From NCBI GenBank assembly GCA_002105175.1, contig MCGE01000012.1:868001-932000 (forward strand): a stretch of 64,000 nt of DNA. Direction: 5' to 3'. A program made the translations under genes and the position numbers. The first letter of the stretch is position 1, and every line of letters begins with the position of its first letter. This DNA comes from Absidia repens. Its lineage: Eukaryota; Mucoromycota; Mucoromycetes; Mucorales; Cunninghamellaceae. Below the pieces are notes generated by a model. The model did not search any database. It was given only the letters and a program-made list of their open reading frames with translations, and was not told the origin of the DNA. Below are positions 35,154-47,101 of this stretch, piece by piece.

Positions 35154-36179
35154 GCTCATCATCTACATCATCACCATCATCGTCAACTGATGGGCAGTGA
35201 ATAAGTTTTACTGGTCTGAATACCAAGATCTTCTCCTCCACTTCTCCGCCTTCCCTCTTCGTTCATCTCGCCATAGTCATATCCATCAACTCCTCCCCTC
35301 TCCACCATTTCCCACTCATCCGCCCATATTTATAGACATACAATTCATATGTAGATTTAGTATTTTTTATTTACACCCCTTCTATTCATATAGACATGTC
35401 TTTTTTCCTACTGTCTTTGATATCTTTGTATATAGTATTTTAGAAAATAAAACAGTGTAGATGAAAAATTGTATACTAAATAGTATATGACCTTTTTTTT
35501 TCTTTTTTAGCGGGGGGACGGTCTTAGGTTATAGAATTGCTTTTGTTGATAGATGTGTCTCACTTTTCCATCTTCTTAGTTAGCCATGCTTAGTATTATT
35601 AGTATGATGCATAAATACACCATCTCCTCCTTTACACCTTAGTTAGTTAATAAATATAGTATGCACAGGATTGAAATTTCAAAATAAAACATTTGATTGA
35701 CCTTATATTTCACACTTTCGTGGGTGACACCTCGACGGGCAGTTTTTTCTGCGTGTGTATGCGGACGGTGAGAAATGCAGTGTGGGTATTGATATTTTAA
35801 GTCATTCCTCACTAAGTTAAATGGACATCTCCTCGGATTTTCAGTGGTTTTCGTTTTGTGGTTTTATGGGAGGATTAATTCTCATTATTGTGTCACATAG
35901 TAATAAAAATAATGAACGGATGTATACAATACGTCTAGTCAAAGAGAAGACTATAGTATTTTATAGCGAAGATTACACTAGTGACATGGCCCAGGTTCAT
36001 TAGTATTGATTGGCAGAGCAATATTATGCCTACATTGTATATTAAATTATTCAGGACTGTAGACCAGTAGTTTGAGTTTTGAGAGAAGGGAGAGTGAGCA
36101 AAGATGGACAAGGTGCGTGAACTTGAACCAGGTGCTCGATAAGGCACTTAAACAAAAGATCAGTAATAACAGCATTTCT
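35154..36179. other. Gene-free 3' flank of PET127
   Basis: Pyrimidine-rich 3' UTR-like sequence to about 35460, then AT-rich DNA. No supported gene, RNA or element until the dispersed repeat begins. Confidence 0.3.
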
Positions 36180-36915
36180 CAATATCTTAAGGGTCATAGG
36201 ATGGTTAATTAATAAAAAGAGATGTTTTATTGAGGTATATTAATAGGTACTAAACTAAAGGCGAGAGGTTCATTGTCATGCGAGATCTAATGGAAGGATC
36301 TAATGGACGAAGTATATGAGAGACTAACATGGAGACTAATGGGTGTTCGGAGCAATAGTCATCTCGAATCTAAAAACGCTATCGCAAAACGTAACCTAGT
36401 ATACTCTACAAGGTGTAATAAGTCTGGAGGGGCATTTGTTATTGAAGCGCAACAACAGTCTACACTGATCAAAAAGGATAGGGGGAGTAAAAAAAAAAAA
36501 AAAAAAAAAAAAAAAGATCTATTGTACTGTACAAGAATGAGAGAGACTATGGGAACATTTTTTATTGAAGCCTGTCAAAAAAAAAAGGGGGACACATTTT
36601 ATTGAGATGTTGAGATGTTGATACATACTATGACAAACTAAAACTAAGTTAAGCAATTGAAGGCGCCCAAAAGCCAACTAACTAATGGTGCCCTTAAATC
36701 CTAGATCCAAAATGTAAGGGTTTCCCCATGCATGCTGTAATCCCTGATCTGGACACCCTTCTAAACTAGTCCTGACGCTAATCTAAGTCCATCAAAACCC
36801 CAAAAGGTTACAATTGTGAAGAATTGTGAAGAAAAAAGAAAAAAAGAAAGAAAAAGAAAGGCCGAGAAAATAAAAATGGGCGAAAACAAAATTCACGTGG
36901 GCGGGATATGAAACG
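36180..36915 (+). repeat. Dispersed repeat family, long copy B
   Basis: Same order of landmarks as the copy at 3400-4062: subrepeats GATGTTTTATTGAGGTATA (36222-36240), CATTTGTTATTGAAGCGCAA (36433-36452) and TTTTTTATTGAAGCC (36558-36572), then GGGTTTCCCCATGCATGC (36719-36736), CCTTCTAAACTAGTCCTGACGCTAATCTAAG (36757-36787), TTGTGAAGAAAA, and the end box TTCACGTGGGCGGGATATGAAA (36892-36913). No open frame of note. The left border is approximate. Confidence 0.75.
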
Positions 36916-37736
36916 CTGGTTTTTTATTGTGGCGGTCTCTGTGAGATTGGGGTTGTGAATTTTTAAGAAACGGCCAATAAGAAAAGAAGGGATGAACACA
37001 TCGATTATACCTACAAACTGCAATGGAGTCATTCGCGTGTGATTGTTGTGGGAGGAATCTATAACCACAAAATGTTACAAGTTCTTTTCAAATGATAGTG
37101 AGTGATTTTCGTTGAGTCCGGTTACCTTGGGACGAAGCCACATGCCGAGCAATGTAGGGCGGATCCCTTCTCTCCCCCTCTCGAAGGGTCACGCCACCGA
37201 AATGCCCTCCCCCAACAAAATGCACTTTTTTTTTGTCTGAAAAAGCACTAAAGAGCTGGATTTCTATTATCATGCCAACCCAACTGCCAATAAAATGTCA
37301 CCTATTCACTTGGTCACAAACCTGCAAATCACTGTCATCGATACGTATCAAGCACATCGTTCCAATCCCTTCCCTATCACAAGTGAAAACCAACAAAAAA
37401 ATATTTTTCCCGACACCCAATGCATCGCTTTACCTACGTCACTCCAATCCATCCGTGATTCTACCCCAGACTCAATTCCCACAGACACACATGGACAGCG
37501 TGGCGGCAACCACAAAAAAGAAGACTCTGCTTTCGCTTTATGAACACTACTACATCATTGATGGATTATATTTTCTTTGATTTTCAAAAAAGTCCCAGTA
37601 GGGTGTATCGAACGTTTATTTGATTTTCAAAAAAAAAAAAAAAAAAAATAGGAGGGGAGGAGGATGGGAGATCATCAACATCAGTTATAGTAACAAAACT
37701 ATATAACTAAAAATACTAATAACTATTGTAAAAGAT
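36916..37736. other. Gene-free stretch, 3' flank of the glucosidase gene
   Basis: Balanced-composition sequence around 37130-37200 and a poly-A run at 37629-37648. No intact frame with splice structure and no RNA gene identified. Confidence 0.3.
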
Positions 37737-40700
37737 CTAATAGATTTCAGCCATCATCAGCAAAATAAGACTGGTCCAGCCTGTAAATGGATGACTACGC
37801 AATCCTTCGCCAGTGTCGTCCGAGTATTGTTCCCAAACATAGCCAGTCTTTTGATAATCCTATTTAAAAAAAAAAAAAAAAAAAGAGAAGACGTGTTATA
37901 TAAAAAAAAGTCATCGATTCTGTCTGGCCATGTTGATTCTATTTATTTACCTTGAATACCGTAGAAATCAAATTATCCCGCAATTTGGTATAAATGACCT
38001 TGCTTCGTTCTTGGTAAGGTCCAGGTCGGTTCATATAGTTCTAAATAATCATAATAAGAAAAACAAAATATCATCAATCTCTTGCCCCTCGTCCCCTTGG
38101 GAAAAAAAAAAAAAATGAAACACACTTACATTATGCAGACTTTGCAAGGTCAAATAATTGAGATTCATCCAGATAGGACCACGCCAGTAAACTTCACCAG
38201 TCTTGTAATAAGGGTCGGACGCAGATAAAGATCGTAAACCGTAAGGAGACCATAACTCATCTTCATTTTCAATCATATCCAAAACGGCGCCAAGTTTAGG
38301 TGACGCGGGATCCAATAAGCCAAGTACCATGGGGAATAATGTGATATATCCCTTATGACAAACAAAGGACGTTTGACCTATGAATAAAAAGAAGAAGAAG
38401 AAAAAAAAAAGTCAGTTCATTAAAACACACAAACACATCAACATCAAATGAGAACCCAATATGATTGTTTTACCTTCAGCATCGGCGGATTGATCACAAT
38501 AAGCCTGGTCAGCCTCGCTCCAATGTAATGCATCCAAATTATCCAACAGATTTTGTTCCACCAACTTGTATTCGTCGATATCCTGCTGCAGATCACCATC
38601 GTCGTCAATGTCAGTAGCAATATCCTTGAGCAGTTGAGTGGCAAACGTCATCCAAGAGAACAGATCCACATGTAATTCACCAACGTTGGGAGGTTCGCCG
38701 CGTGGGTAATCATCCAAGCCAGAGGTCAGGGTGTGATCAGGGGTACGTCCACGCCATCGATAGGCTTCTTCATTGTTGGGAGGAGACCGGCCAAAGCTGT
38801 TCAGATGCCCACGTTGGGTTTGTCGGAACCATTGCCAGTTACGTCGAAGACTAGGATACACCGAGCGGAGCCAGTCCAAACCAAGACCTTGATGTTCCAA
38901 GTGAATGTTCGGGAGATGGGCATCATCAAAGGCTGACGATGACATGGTGCGGCTTCTCCCTGTTCCCATCGATCCAGTCAGCTTGTGTTGCTTCAAACGG
39001 TCGACATACCTTTTAATGGCAAGATACAGTGTCGGAGGATTGGCGTAATGAGGGAATTGTGTTTGGAATTCGGTAGGCACTTTGCTTCGAGCTTCATCAC
39101 CGAGAATTTGTTCGCGAGCTACCCAGCCATTTTCATCAATAGAAGATACCCAGGACTTGATAATGTCAAGACTAACATACATGGAGATAGAAAAAATGTA
39201 TTTTTAATACAAAACATCAATTACAAGTTGGTAATATCATTATTTCTTTTGGGGCGGGGGTCCATTTACCTAAGGTCATTGTCCCAGTTTCCTATCAATA
39301 GTTGATGGAAGCCTTCATCCCTAGTATCAAAGGTCATTAGTAAATTTTTATCCCAATTGAGTATAATATATATATATTCAAAATTACCAGTAAAATCCAC
39401 GAGGGAAAAAGGGTCGACTGGGAGATGCAGAGAATAATGATTGTGGAGAGGTAAATTGAGGTCGAGTAGTTTCACCAGCAAAACTTTCTTCGTCCTGCAT
39501 TGGAGAGTGCGAGCGATCCACCACAGCCGAACCGTAAAAGTAACCAACACCACCCAAGAGATTGCTGAGTAGGAATTGACCAAAGGCGACTTGTTCTGCA
39601 GAAAATCCTTTTTCACGCAATTGGAATTTTTGTTCAAATTGAGCATCAAAGTCATATTCCTTTTCGTCCAACTCTTGGTCAAGAGTTTTGCCTGTTTGGT
39701 TTAGAGAATAAAAAAAAAGAGGGGGGCGATGGGATAAGTATTTGATGCCAATATGTACCTTTTTTTTCAAACATACTTGATAATTGATTGTGCGAATCTT
39801 GAGACCGATAAATGACATCAAACTATTAAGAAATAGATATATATATATTTTTTTGTTAAAAAAAAAAAGCCATAACAACCCGAATGTATAATATTTTTTC
39901 CTTACCTCGAATTCACCACGGAATACTTTTTGAAAGGCGTAAAAATTGGCAACTTCACCTTCTTCTTCAACGAGTTGGTTTCCCAGAGTGAAATAAGCAT
40001 GAGGACGAGAGAAGAGATCTTGTTCCGCTCCTTGTTGTACTTTGGATCGACCAGAAGTCAAAAGCTGTTCAGATATGATTTCTATCACATGCAAGCACAG
40101 GTTGGTTAAAACGATCAAAAAATGGAGCATTTTCCCATACATAAAAGAAGCATTGTTTGTTTGTCTTTTTACCTTTTGCCCTCCACACGTTTCCTTCGGG
40201 GACTTTGAGACCAATCCATTGTGTTTTTTCCAAGTCTTGGTTGATGCCATCTGTAGGATGCCCATTTGACGCGCGATCCACGATTTCGATTTCAAAATCA
40301 CCCAAATCTGGAGTGTCACCTTCCAATTGTACCGGTGAGGAGAGTCCCTGAAAGTGATAAAGACAGAAGAAACATCATTTGATTAGACCTGACAAGTCAA
40401 ACTCCGTATTGATATATATATATATATTACCTTTGGTGAGATTTTGCTGACAATATCCATGCTACCGGCACCTTCAAGACCGAAATAAAAAAGCGCACTG
40501 GTTGTGGATGGAACTAGTAGATGAAAAAGTTCATGGTCCAACAAACATGCTATTATTATCTATATACACGAGAGCCTTTTTTTTTTTGTTTTGTTTTACC
40601 TTGAGGTTGTATAGGTCGTCCATGAATACGCACAGCCCAGTCACCACCTATTGAAAGAAAGAGGAAGAGGCTTTGTAACTATATGACCAAGATAGATACG

Positions 40701-41221
40701 AATGCACTTTTTGCTGTTACTTACCATGATCGCCGCCAGGCACCTTAATAAATTCAGTAGTAATTTCAATATTGCTTGGTCCATCGTTCAGTTTTTGTTT
40801 GGCAAAGTTTCTTCCATTGTGCTTATGGTAACCATAGCCTGTCAAGCCATCACCTTGTTCACATGAATGTCGAAGTCCTAATCAAGAGACATATAAAAAA
40901 AAAGAGGAGGAGAAACCTGGGTGAGTTGTTCTGTGTGCGCGTGTCCATTCCTTTTGACCAAATATATACATTATACTTACGTTGGAAACCTTGAAAGTGG
41001 CTTCCGTCAAACCACATTAAGCCAGTCATAAGGGATTCAGGGAGTCGAGGTCGCGTTCCAAAGTAAAGATTAGGTCTATACGTTCCCCAAAGCAAAGATG
41101 AGTTACTTGCTTCTCCTACCATTTGATGTAATAAAGAGCCTTCATCGGATATGGCGGTTGTGTGTGTGGAATAAAGTAATAGTAGTAAACATGATAACCA
41201 CAATACAAGTGAGGTCATCAT
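37737..41221 (-). CDS. Mannosyl-oligosaccharide glucosidase (processing alpha-glucosidase I, GH63)
   Basis: Thirteen exons join in phase for 811 residues, between 41221 and 37737; the largest is 39171-38474. The N-terminus [20 protein letters not shown] is a signal anchor. The N-terminal domain has [30 protein letters not shown] and [12 protein letters not shown]. The catalytic (alpha/alpha)6 domain has [49 protein letters not shown]-like and [21 protein letters not shown], and [18 protein letters not shown]. This ER enzyme removes the outermost glucose of Glc3Man9GlcNAc2 on new N-glycans and also affects beta-1,6-glucan in yeast (Cwh41). Length matches the family (about 830). All exons end on GT..AG. 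Stop TAG at 37737-37739. Confidence 0.93.
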
Positions 41222-41487
41222 CTATTTTTATGGAATAAACGGAAAGAAAAAAGAAAAAAAAAGCGGTATTTCAATTGCGCTTTTCATTTGGAAAATTGGG
41301 CACTGCAGAAAAAAAATAAAAAAGAGACATGCATCAAGTCCATAGTAGTAGTATACAACAAGGGGACCAAGAATTTTTTATTTGAGGAGTATATATGAAT
41401 CGTAATAAACATGATGGGAGACTAGGTAAAAGAAAATGTGGGATGATAATGAAGGGTTCTATTGTATCTAAGCTACTGCTACTGTTA

Positions 41488-42084
41488 CTACTTTTGTTCC
41501 AAGGCAGTTTCATAAGCACGTTGTCTTTCATTCAGTACAAACTTGATGCGAGCCATGGATTGTTGACACTAAAAATAAAGAAAAAAGTGGAGAACGGAAG
41601 GGACACAGTCAGTATACGCTTCCCTGCCTACACATCCATCCACAACAACACCTTGTTACCTTTTTGACACGGCCAGCGTTAGTCCATACTAGTCTATGTA
41701 CTTTTAACCGTTTGGCTTCTTCACGTTGTGTGGCGAGTAAGTTGCGTTCCTTCAACAAAACATACCAAAGCTTATGGAGATCATCAAACGATTTCAAACG
41801 AAGTTCACTTGCCTTCCATGCTCGACCTGTAAAGAGAGGTTCATCATATCGTTAGAAAATATACATAAATACAGAAGGATCATGTTGTGTTTACCTGTCC
41901 AGTTGCGTTTAGGTAATGCTTCTCCGTTTTCAAAAAACTGGTATAAACCACCAGTGGGTGCTGATTTGGTTGTTGTGGTGGTAGCGGCATTAGTGGATGG
42001 AACAGATCGGGTGGTGGAGAATAGTCGGGTAGTAGAGATCGCTGATGGTAAAGGACGTAAGTTTAAACGTTGAAATAAAGTCAT
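41488..42084 (-). CDS. MRPL4: Mitochondrial ribosomal protein uL29m
   Basis: Three exons, 42084-41895, 41826-41660 and 41568-41488, join in phase for 145 residues. The presequence is [19 protein letters not shown]. The MRP-L47 domain follows: [20 protein letters not shown], then [40 protein letters not shown], and a C-terminal [20 protein letters not shown]. It is a component of the mitochondrial large ribosomal subunit near the exit tunnel. The family usually has a longer C-terminal tail in yeasts; here it stops soon after the ALEQK segment. Lies 266 bases upstream of nothing but the glucosidase promoter on the same strand. Confidence 0.9.
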
Positions 42085-42291
42085 TGTATAAAAAATAAAA
42101 AGGTGAAGCAAGAAAAAAAAAAAAAGAAAAAAAAAAAAAAAAAAAAACACAAGAGCCAGCCCTTCAGCTCAAGTCACTTTATTTGAGGGCGGGCTTTCAA
42201 TATATGATTATGATTATTTTTGACAGATGGAAGACCAGTTAACATGTAAAAGGATATTTTATTTTTTAGTTTTGTCTACTACTAGGTACTA

Positions 42292-43021
42292 CTACAATAA
42301 GCCAATGTCTCTCAGATTGTTTTGAATAATAATATCATTAACAGCTTCCATCACAAACTTGATTTGTAATGTATCTGTCGCACACGTGAAATGGGTATAG
42401 ATTTGCTTCGAGTCAGATTGGTTCAGGGATACAAATCGATTCAAAATGTAATCACTAGCAACATCATACGTGTCAGGGCCTATATATATAAATAGAGATA
42501 AATAACCTTGATTCTTGTCTCAAGTATATGGTACTTACCAGCAAAATCAGGGAAAGTGTCACTGAGCGGTTCTTTGAGTAACTTGTCTTTGAATATATCA
42601 ATCTTGTTTAAAAACAAGATGATGGACGTTTTCAAAAACCATCGAGAATTACAAATAGAGTCAAATAAGGTCAGTGCTTCTTGCATTCGATTCTATCATA
42701 TTAAATAAATGTTAGCAAAAGGACTCCATAATGGTATTGTTGTTGTTTTTTTTATACCACTGTTTCATCTTCTATCAACACTTGATCGTATTCTGATATC
42801 GCCACCAAGAAAATAATAGCACTGACATTTTCAAAACAATGGATCCATTTTTTTCGTTCTGAACGCTGACCGCCCACGTCAAACATTCGATAAGTCAAAT
42901 CATCAATCACAAAGGTAGTTTCTGTAATTCCAGTTGTTTTCACTCGAGATCTTAAAACATCTTGATCGGTAGGTACATAATTGGAATCACCAATACGATC
43001 AATCGATTCAAAGTAGCTGTC

Positions 43022-43053
<32 letters not shown>

Positions 43054-43736
43054 TTAGTATAATTTTATAATTCCGCTCTTTAACCCTCTCACTTACTATT
43101 TGGCAGAATCATTTAATTGATATTCTCTGCTTCGACTAAATACACTCAACAAATTTTGATCACTCCATAAAGATCGAATAGCTTGTGTGACTTCGGCTGG
43201 CAAGAATTCCCGTTCTATTTGCGTAGGTAAATCCAAAATAATCGCTGCTTGTTGTTCCATAGTAGTTTTTGAGTCTGCAAATCCCACCCCCATATTGTCC
43301 ATGGCTTCCAAGATGGCCCGCATGGATTGGATCGTATTCGAAAAGATAATTTCCTTAAACGCCTCCCGTTCATCACTAGAATATCCACCATCATGAAGTA
43401 GTTTCAGTTGTTTGAGTAGTCTATGAAACAAACCAAAAACCGAATATGAGTTTGTGATATCTATTTTTTGACTCCATCCGATAAATTAAATATTTTACGT
43501 GCTCTTGCCACTTTCGCCAGCACCTATGATATAAAATAAACATGTCAAAAAATACCGACATCATTTTACTGTGCAAAATCCCGCCCTCAATTTTTTTTTT
43601 TTTCAAAGAGGACTATACCTAATAGTAACATTTTCACTTCATTGCGCATATTAATTTCATCCCGTTTAATTTGGTTTTCAATTTCTTCATTTCTAGCTTT
43701 TCCATCGTGCACTTCGTTCGATTGACAACAGCCCAT
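42292..43736 (-). CDS. Heterotrimeric G protein alpha subunit
   Basis: Six exons, 43736-43619, 43523-43499, 43420-43097, 43016-42758, 42692-42539 and 42479-42292, join in phase for 355 residues. MGCCQS at the N-terminus fits dual N-myristoylation and palmitoylation. The P-loop is GAGESGKST (40-48), switch I carries the arginine in [10 protein letters not shown], switch II is [12 protein letters not shown], and the G4/G5 boxes are NKID and TCATDT. The C-terminus is RDIGLL, the receptor-contact tail. Length matches fungal Galpha subunits (about 353). It should signal from GPCRs (nutrients or trisporic-type mating cues) to cAMP or MAPK pathways; which one cannot be told from sequence. Exon 2 is only 25 bases and encodes the P-loop. 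Confidence 0.94.
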
Positions 43737-44545
43737 GATGATGATGATGAATAGAATATATCGGTACAGAGAATAGATTCAAGGAGCAACAAGAAAAGGG
43801 AAAAAAAAAGAAGGGAAGAAGAAAAAAAAATCAATTTGACTCATTGATTTAGAAAAAAAATTAAGGAGTGTTTTGAAAAGGGAGGGGGGAGAGTGGATGG
43901 GAGGTGCTTTTTATCTTATTTTATTTGATACCCTTTTTTTAAGGAGGCAAAAAAACCCCATTTCCAAGACCAAGTATAAAAACGGTAGATCTCTTTCTTT
44001 CATTTAGTATAATATTTGATTCTCTTTATAATTATGTTTAATTCTATTCTGAGTAAAACTTTGACGATTCAATTGTACCACTTATTAGTCGATTCAGAAA
44101 AGTCATTATTACTGCTACTACCCTTTAAAAAAGAATAGAATAAGGAGTCAAATTCATGCAGACTGAATGGTATTTTCAAATACCGCTCATTGGGTAGAAA
44201 ATAATTCAACAGGGCATCAATCATGACTGTATGTGTGCTATTTTTTTTTTTTTGAGTTCATGGGAAAAGTTGACAATAAAAAATGCCATATACCGCAAGT
44301 AGCAATTCAACATTAATTGCAAGTAGTGTTACCAACCAGATGATGAAAAATTGTATAAGCCTACATCATCAGCATCATTAAATTTCGCTCCCCCCAATTG
44401 CCCACATTGACACCACACACGTTGTCGCCAGTTCAAAACATTTAAGCTACATGGACTAAAACCACGCTAGTGTCATCCATTCACACAACCCTTGTTTGGC
44501 TTTGATCACCAGCAATCACCTCTAATTTAAACTATAATAATAACA
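43737..44545. other. Promoter side of the Galpha gene; no gene seen
   Basis: A/G-rich runs (43795-43930) directly upstream of the Galpha start suggest the promoter. The rest is AT-rich without coding or RNA signals. Confidence 0.3.
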
Positions 44546-44570
44546 ATGATGATGATGATGATGATGATAA
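44546..44570. repeat. (GAT)n microsatellite
   Basis: About eight GAT/ATG triplets in a row in non-coding DNA, followed by ATAAACAAAT. Confidence 0.7.
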
Positions 44571-44782
44571 ACAAATTTCTTTATTTCATATAGGCCACAG
44601 GCCATAAAGTCATAAGATAAACAAAAAAAAAGGTATCATGTGCTATAAATCTAAAACCAAAATCCTAACAAAACTACGTCAATGATGACCACCACCATAC
44701 TGGAATTCAATATTTTTGAAGGGGGGAGTTAGTGTCAATTTTTTGACACTAGTCCTAGACCCGTTGGAGTTGTTCCTTCGTT

Positions 44783-45836
44783 TCACCAACATCTCATTTG
44801 CCGAGGGTCACTGCAGATTGGAATGCCAGATAACGAACGATATGTGACCTGCTCAGAGATGAAAAAAAAAAAACGAAAAGGATCAATGATATAATGGTTT
44901 TACAAATCATATAATAATAGACACATTTGCATGCTTACCTTGTAGTAGAGGAGATATAATTTGTATTGAGCATATGTGAATTGATGGTCACCACAATGGA
45001 TTGTACTATACAATTGCAAATGGCCCAAGTGCTGTGTTGCTGCCGCTGATAATGTTGATGATGATGATGATGCAGTTGTCATTTGAGGTCCCCTTGTAAA
45101 GTCATTTTGTTTCAAGTTCACCAGGAGATGGATACAGGGTGACAGATAAAAAGACAGTTTGACATGAAAGCCGCATGATGTAAGTCAGGTCACCAATGTC
45201 AAGATCAAAAAAAAAAATATCGAGTCATGTTATCCTTAATGAATTTTCTTGACATGTCAGTATGCGATGATGACGATAAAACGCGTGCTGCTCGCATTAA
45301 TACAAAGGCTGATGTGAGTTTCTTAGTGTACTATATTAAAAACAGAACTCATGAGCCATCTTTTTTCATATGCTACCAATAATAAGCCTTACCCAAGTTT
45401 GATATACCATTAAATTCCATATTTGCTGTGTTGTGATATAGTCGTGATGTATCGAGACTTGTGAGTGTGTGTTCTTGTAAGGCCGCCATCATATATTTCA
45501 TTTGATCATCAAATATACGCGTTCCAAATACGTATTAGTTCATAACCAGTATCCTATAGCATGATATTCAAGAAGAATAGCATCAACGTTAAACCATGAT
45601 TCATACACTACTGTTGAGATTGTACCTCACATTCCGCTCCCCCAATCTACAACAACTGACATTCAATGATATTGAAGTTGGTTGATATATGCAAGTCAGT
45701 GACTAAGAATATAAGTACCGATAGTGAGTATGGAAAATAGATATGTATTGCTGTTTTGTCTTACCGTACTAGGGACATATCGCCCTCGATCAAGCAACGG
45801 ATCCCAAATGGGCCAAGCATTACAACTAGTCACCAT
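44783..45836 (-). CDS. Tentative intron-rich hypothetical gene
   Basis: Several exon-like pieces on the minus strand fit together. 45836-45765 starts at ATG (MVTSCNAWPIWDPLLDRGRY) and ends on GTAAGA. A piece beginning after AG at about 45554 reads DTGYELIRIWNA and can leave phase 2. Around 45098-44939 a piece reads MTTASSSSSTLSAAATQHLG and HCGDHQFTYAQYKLYLLYYK and ends on GTAAGC. 44848-44783 reads VTYRSLSGIPICSDPRQMRC then W and a TGA. The last junction is clean and in phase. Middle exons are unclear, so total length is uncertain. I recognise no family. It could be a real novel gene or a decayed one. Confidence 0.35.
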
Positions 45837-45965
45837 AAAATAAATAAAAAACAATTCAGCACCGACAGGAACTAGTCACAAGATAGAGTAGCTGTATATA
45901 TACATATAGGCTGTAGTCAATAAGGAGGGAAATGTAAATAAATCGTAATACAAAAGGTTTAAAAA

Positions 45966-46001
<36 letters not shown>

Positions 46002-46245
46002 TCAGCATGATAAACTTTAAACACCGGTATGTAGCACCTCCCATAACAGCCGTTTTGACTGTGGCCGCGGGGTGAGTTTTTTTTTTTTTTTTTTTTTTTT
46101 TAGTGCGAAGCTAGCAAGCAACAAGCATGTCGTTCATGAAAAAAAGGGGGGATGATTGGATTGTATTTTATATTGGTTTGCAACCCAAATAACAGGGTTG
46201 GTTCATGACATCATAGTCTGATCCGTCGTCCCCTTATTTTTCATT

Positions 46246-46266
46246 CCAATGGGTTATATATATAAG
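46246..46266 (+). promoter_or_regulatory. CCAAT and TATA boxes upstream of the small ORF at 46361
   Basis: CCAAT at 46246-46250 is followed by TATATATATAAG (46255-46266), about 95 bases upstream of ATG 46361 and just before a C/T-rich block. This is the clearest TATA-type core promoter in the window. Confidence 0.5.
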
Positions 46267-46360
46267 ACCTCCTCTCATTTTCCTTTTTAACACTTTTATT
46301 CCATTTCTCTTGAGCTCACAAAGAAGTTCATTTGTACAAATACATATACTATCTCCAGTC

Positions 46361-46669
46361 ATGCTCTATATTAGCACACCACCGTCCAGCATCCATTCAC
46401 CTCGTAACAACAAATCTACTGCACCTGGTACTATGGTTGGTGCTAGCAGTGCCAATACTAACACTAATACTAATGTTATGAACCGTCGTGGCATCCAAAA
46501 GGCCCAGTGGATCAACAAAAATCTCACAAGAAGGGATCAACTGCTAAAGATGGCTCAGTATGAATATTCCCGACAGCTTTTACAGTATACTCAAGCTCAG
46601 CTCCATCGGGTACCAGAGAATCAATATTGTCACACCAACGAAACGAGGTCTGCTCCACGTTCTTCTTAA
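46361..46669 (+). CDS. Small hypothetical protein (102 residues)
   Basis: An intronless frame from ATG 46361 to TAA 46667-46669. The first half is Ser/Thr/Asn-rich (NTNTNTN); the second half is helical and basic (NRRGIQKAQWINKNLTRRDQ then LLKMAQYEYSRQLLQYTQAQ). A TATA and CCAAT pair lies upstream, which supports transcription. The earlier in-frame TTG region at 46310 lacks an ATG. No family recognised; the RRGIQKAQW..K.LTRRDQLL helix might contact nucleic acid or a partner protein, but this is speculation. Confidence 0.5.
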   Translation: MLYISTPPSSIHSPRNNKSTAPGTMVGASSANTNTNTNVMNRRGIQKAQWINKNLTRRDQLLKMAQYEYSRQLLQYTQAQLHRVPENQYCHTNETRSAPRSS

Positions 46670-47101
46670 TTGGGATAACGACAACAAGGTTGATTATGTC
46701 TGGTTTCCCATTTCATCATGTATACACTCACATCTTCTTGTGTATACAGTTTCTACTTCTATTATTACTGTATACATCATCCTTTGTACAAAGCTCGCCC
46801 CCCTCTTTTTAAAAATCAGAAAAATTATTTTAATAAATATATGCGTTGGTTGATTTTCCTATTTAATGCAGAAATTTTCATACCCAGGATGGGTCTAGAT
46901 TTCACATTTCGTATATCCGCCCCAATGATGAGCGGCGTTTAAACAAAAAGCTTATATTTACATATATTATTGATTTTTCTATTCTGTCTCTCTTTTTGTC
47001 TTCTTCCCACAAAAAAAAAACATCATCACCAATATTTGACCCTCTCTACTTTCTTCATCATACATAAATATTTATATACATATACATAAAATACAAAACT
47101 A

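Noticed and set aside
37233..37580. 115-codon + strand frame upstream of the glucosidase 3' end
   Set aside because: Begins at TTG, contains no domain-like sequence and lies in a 3' flank.
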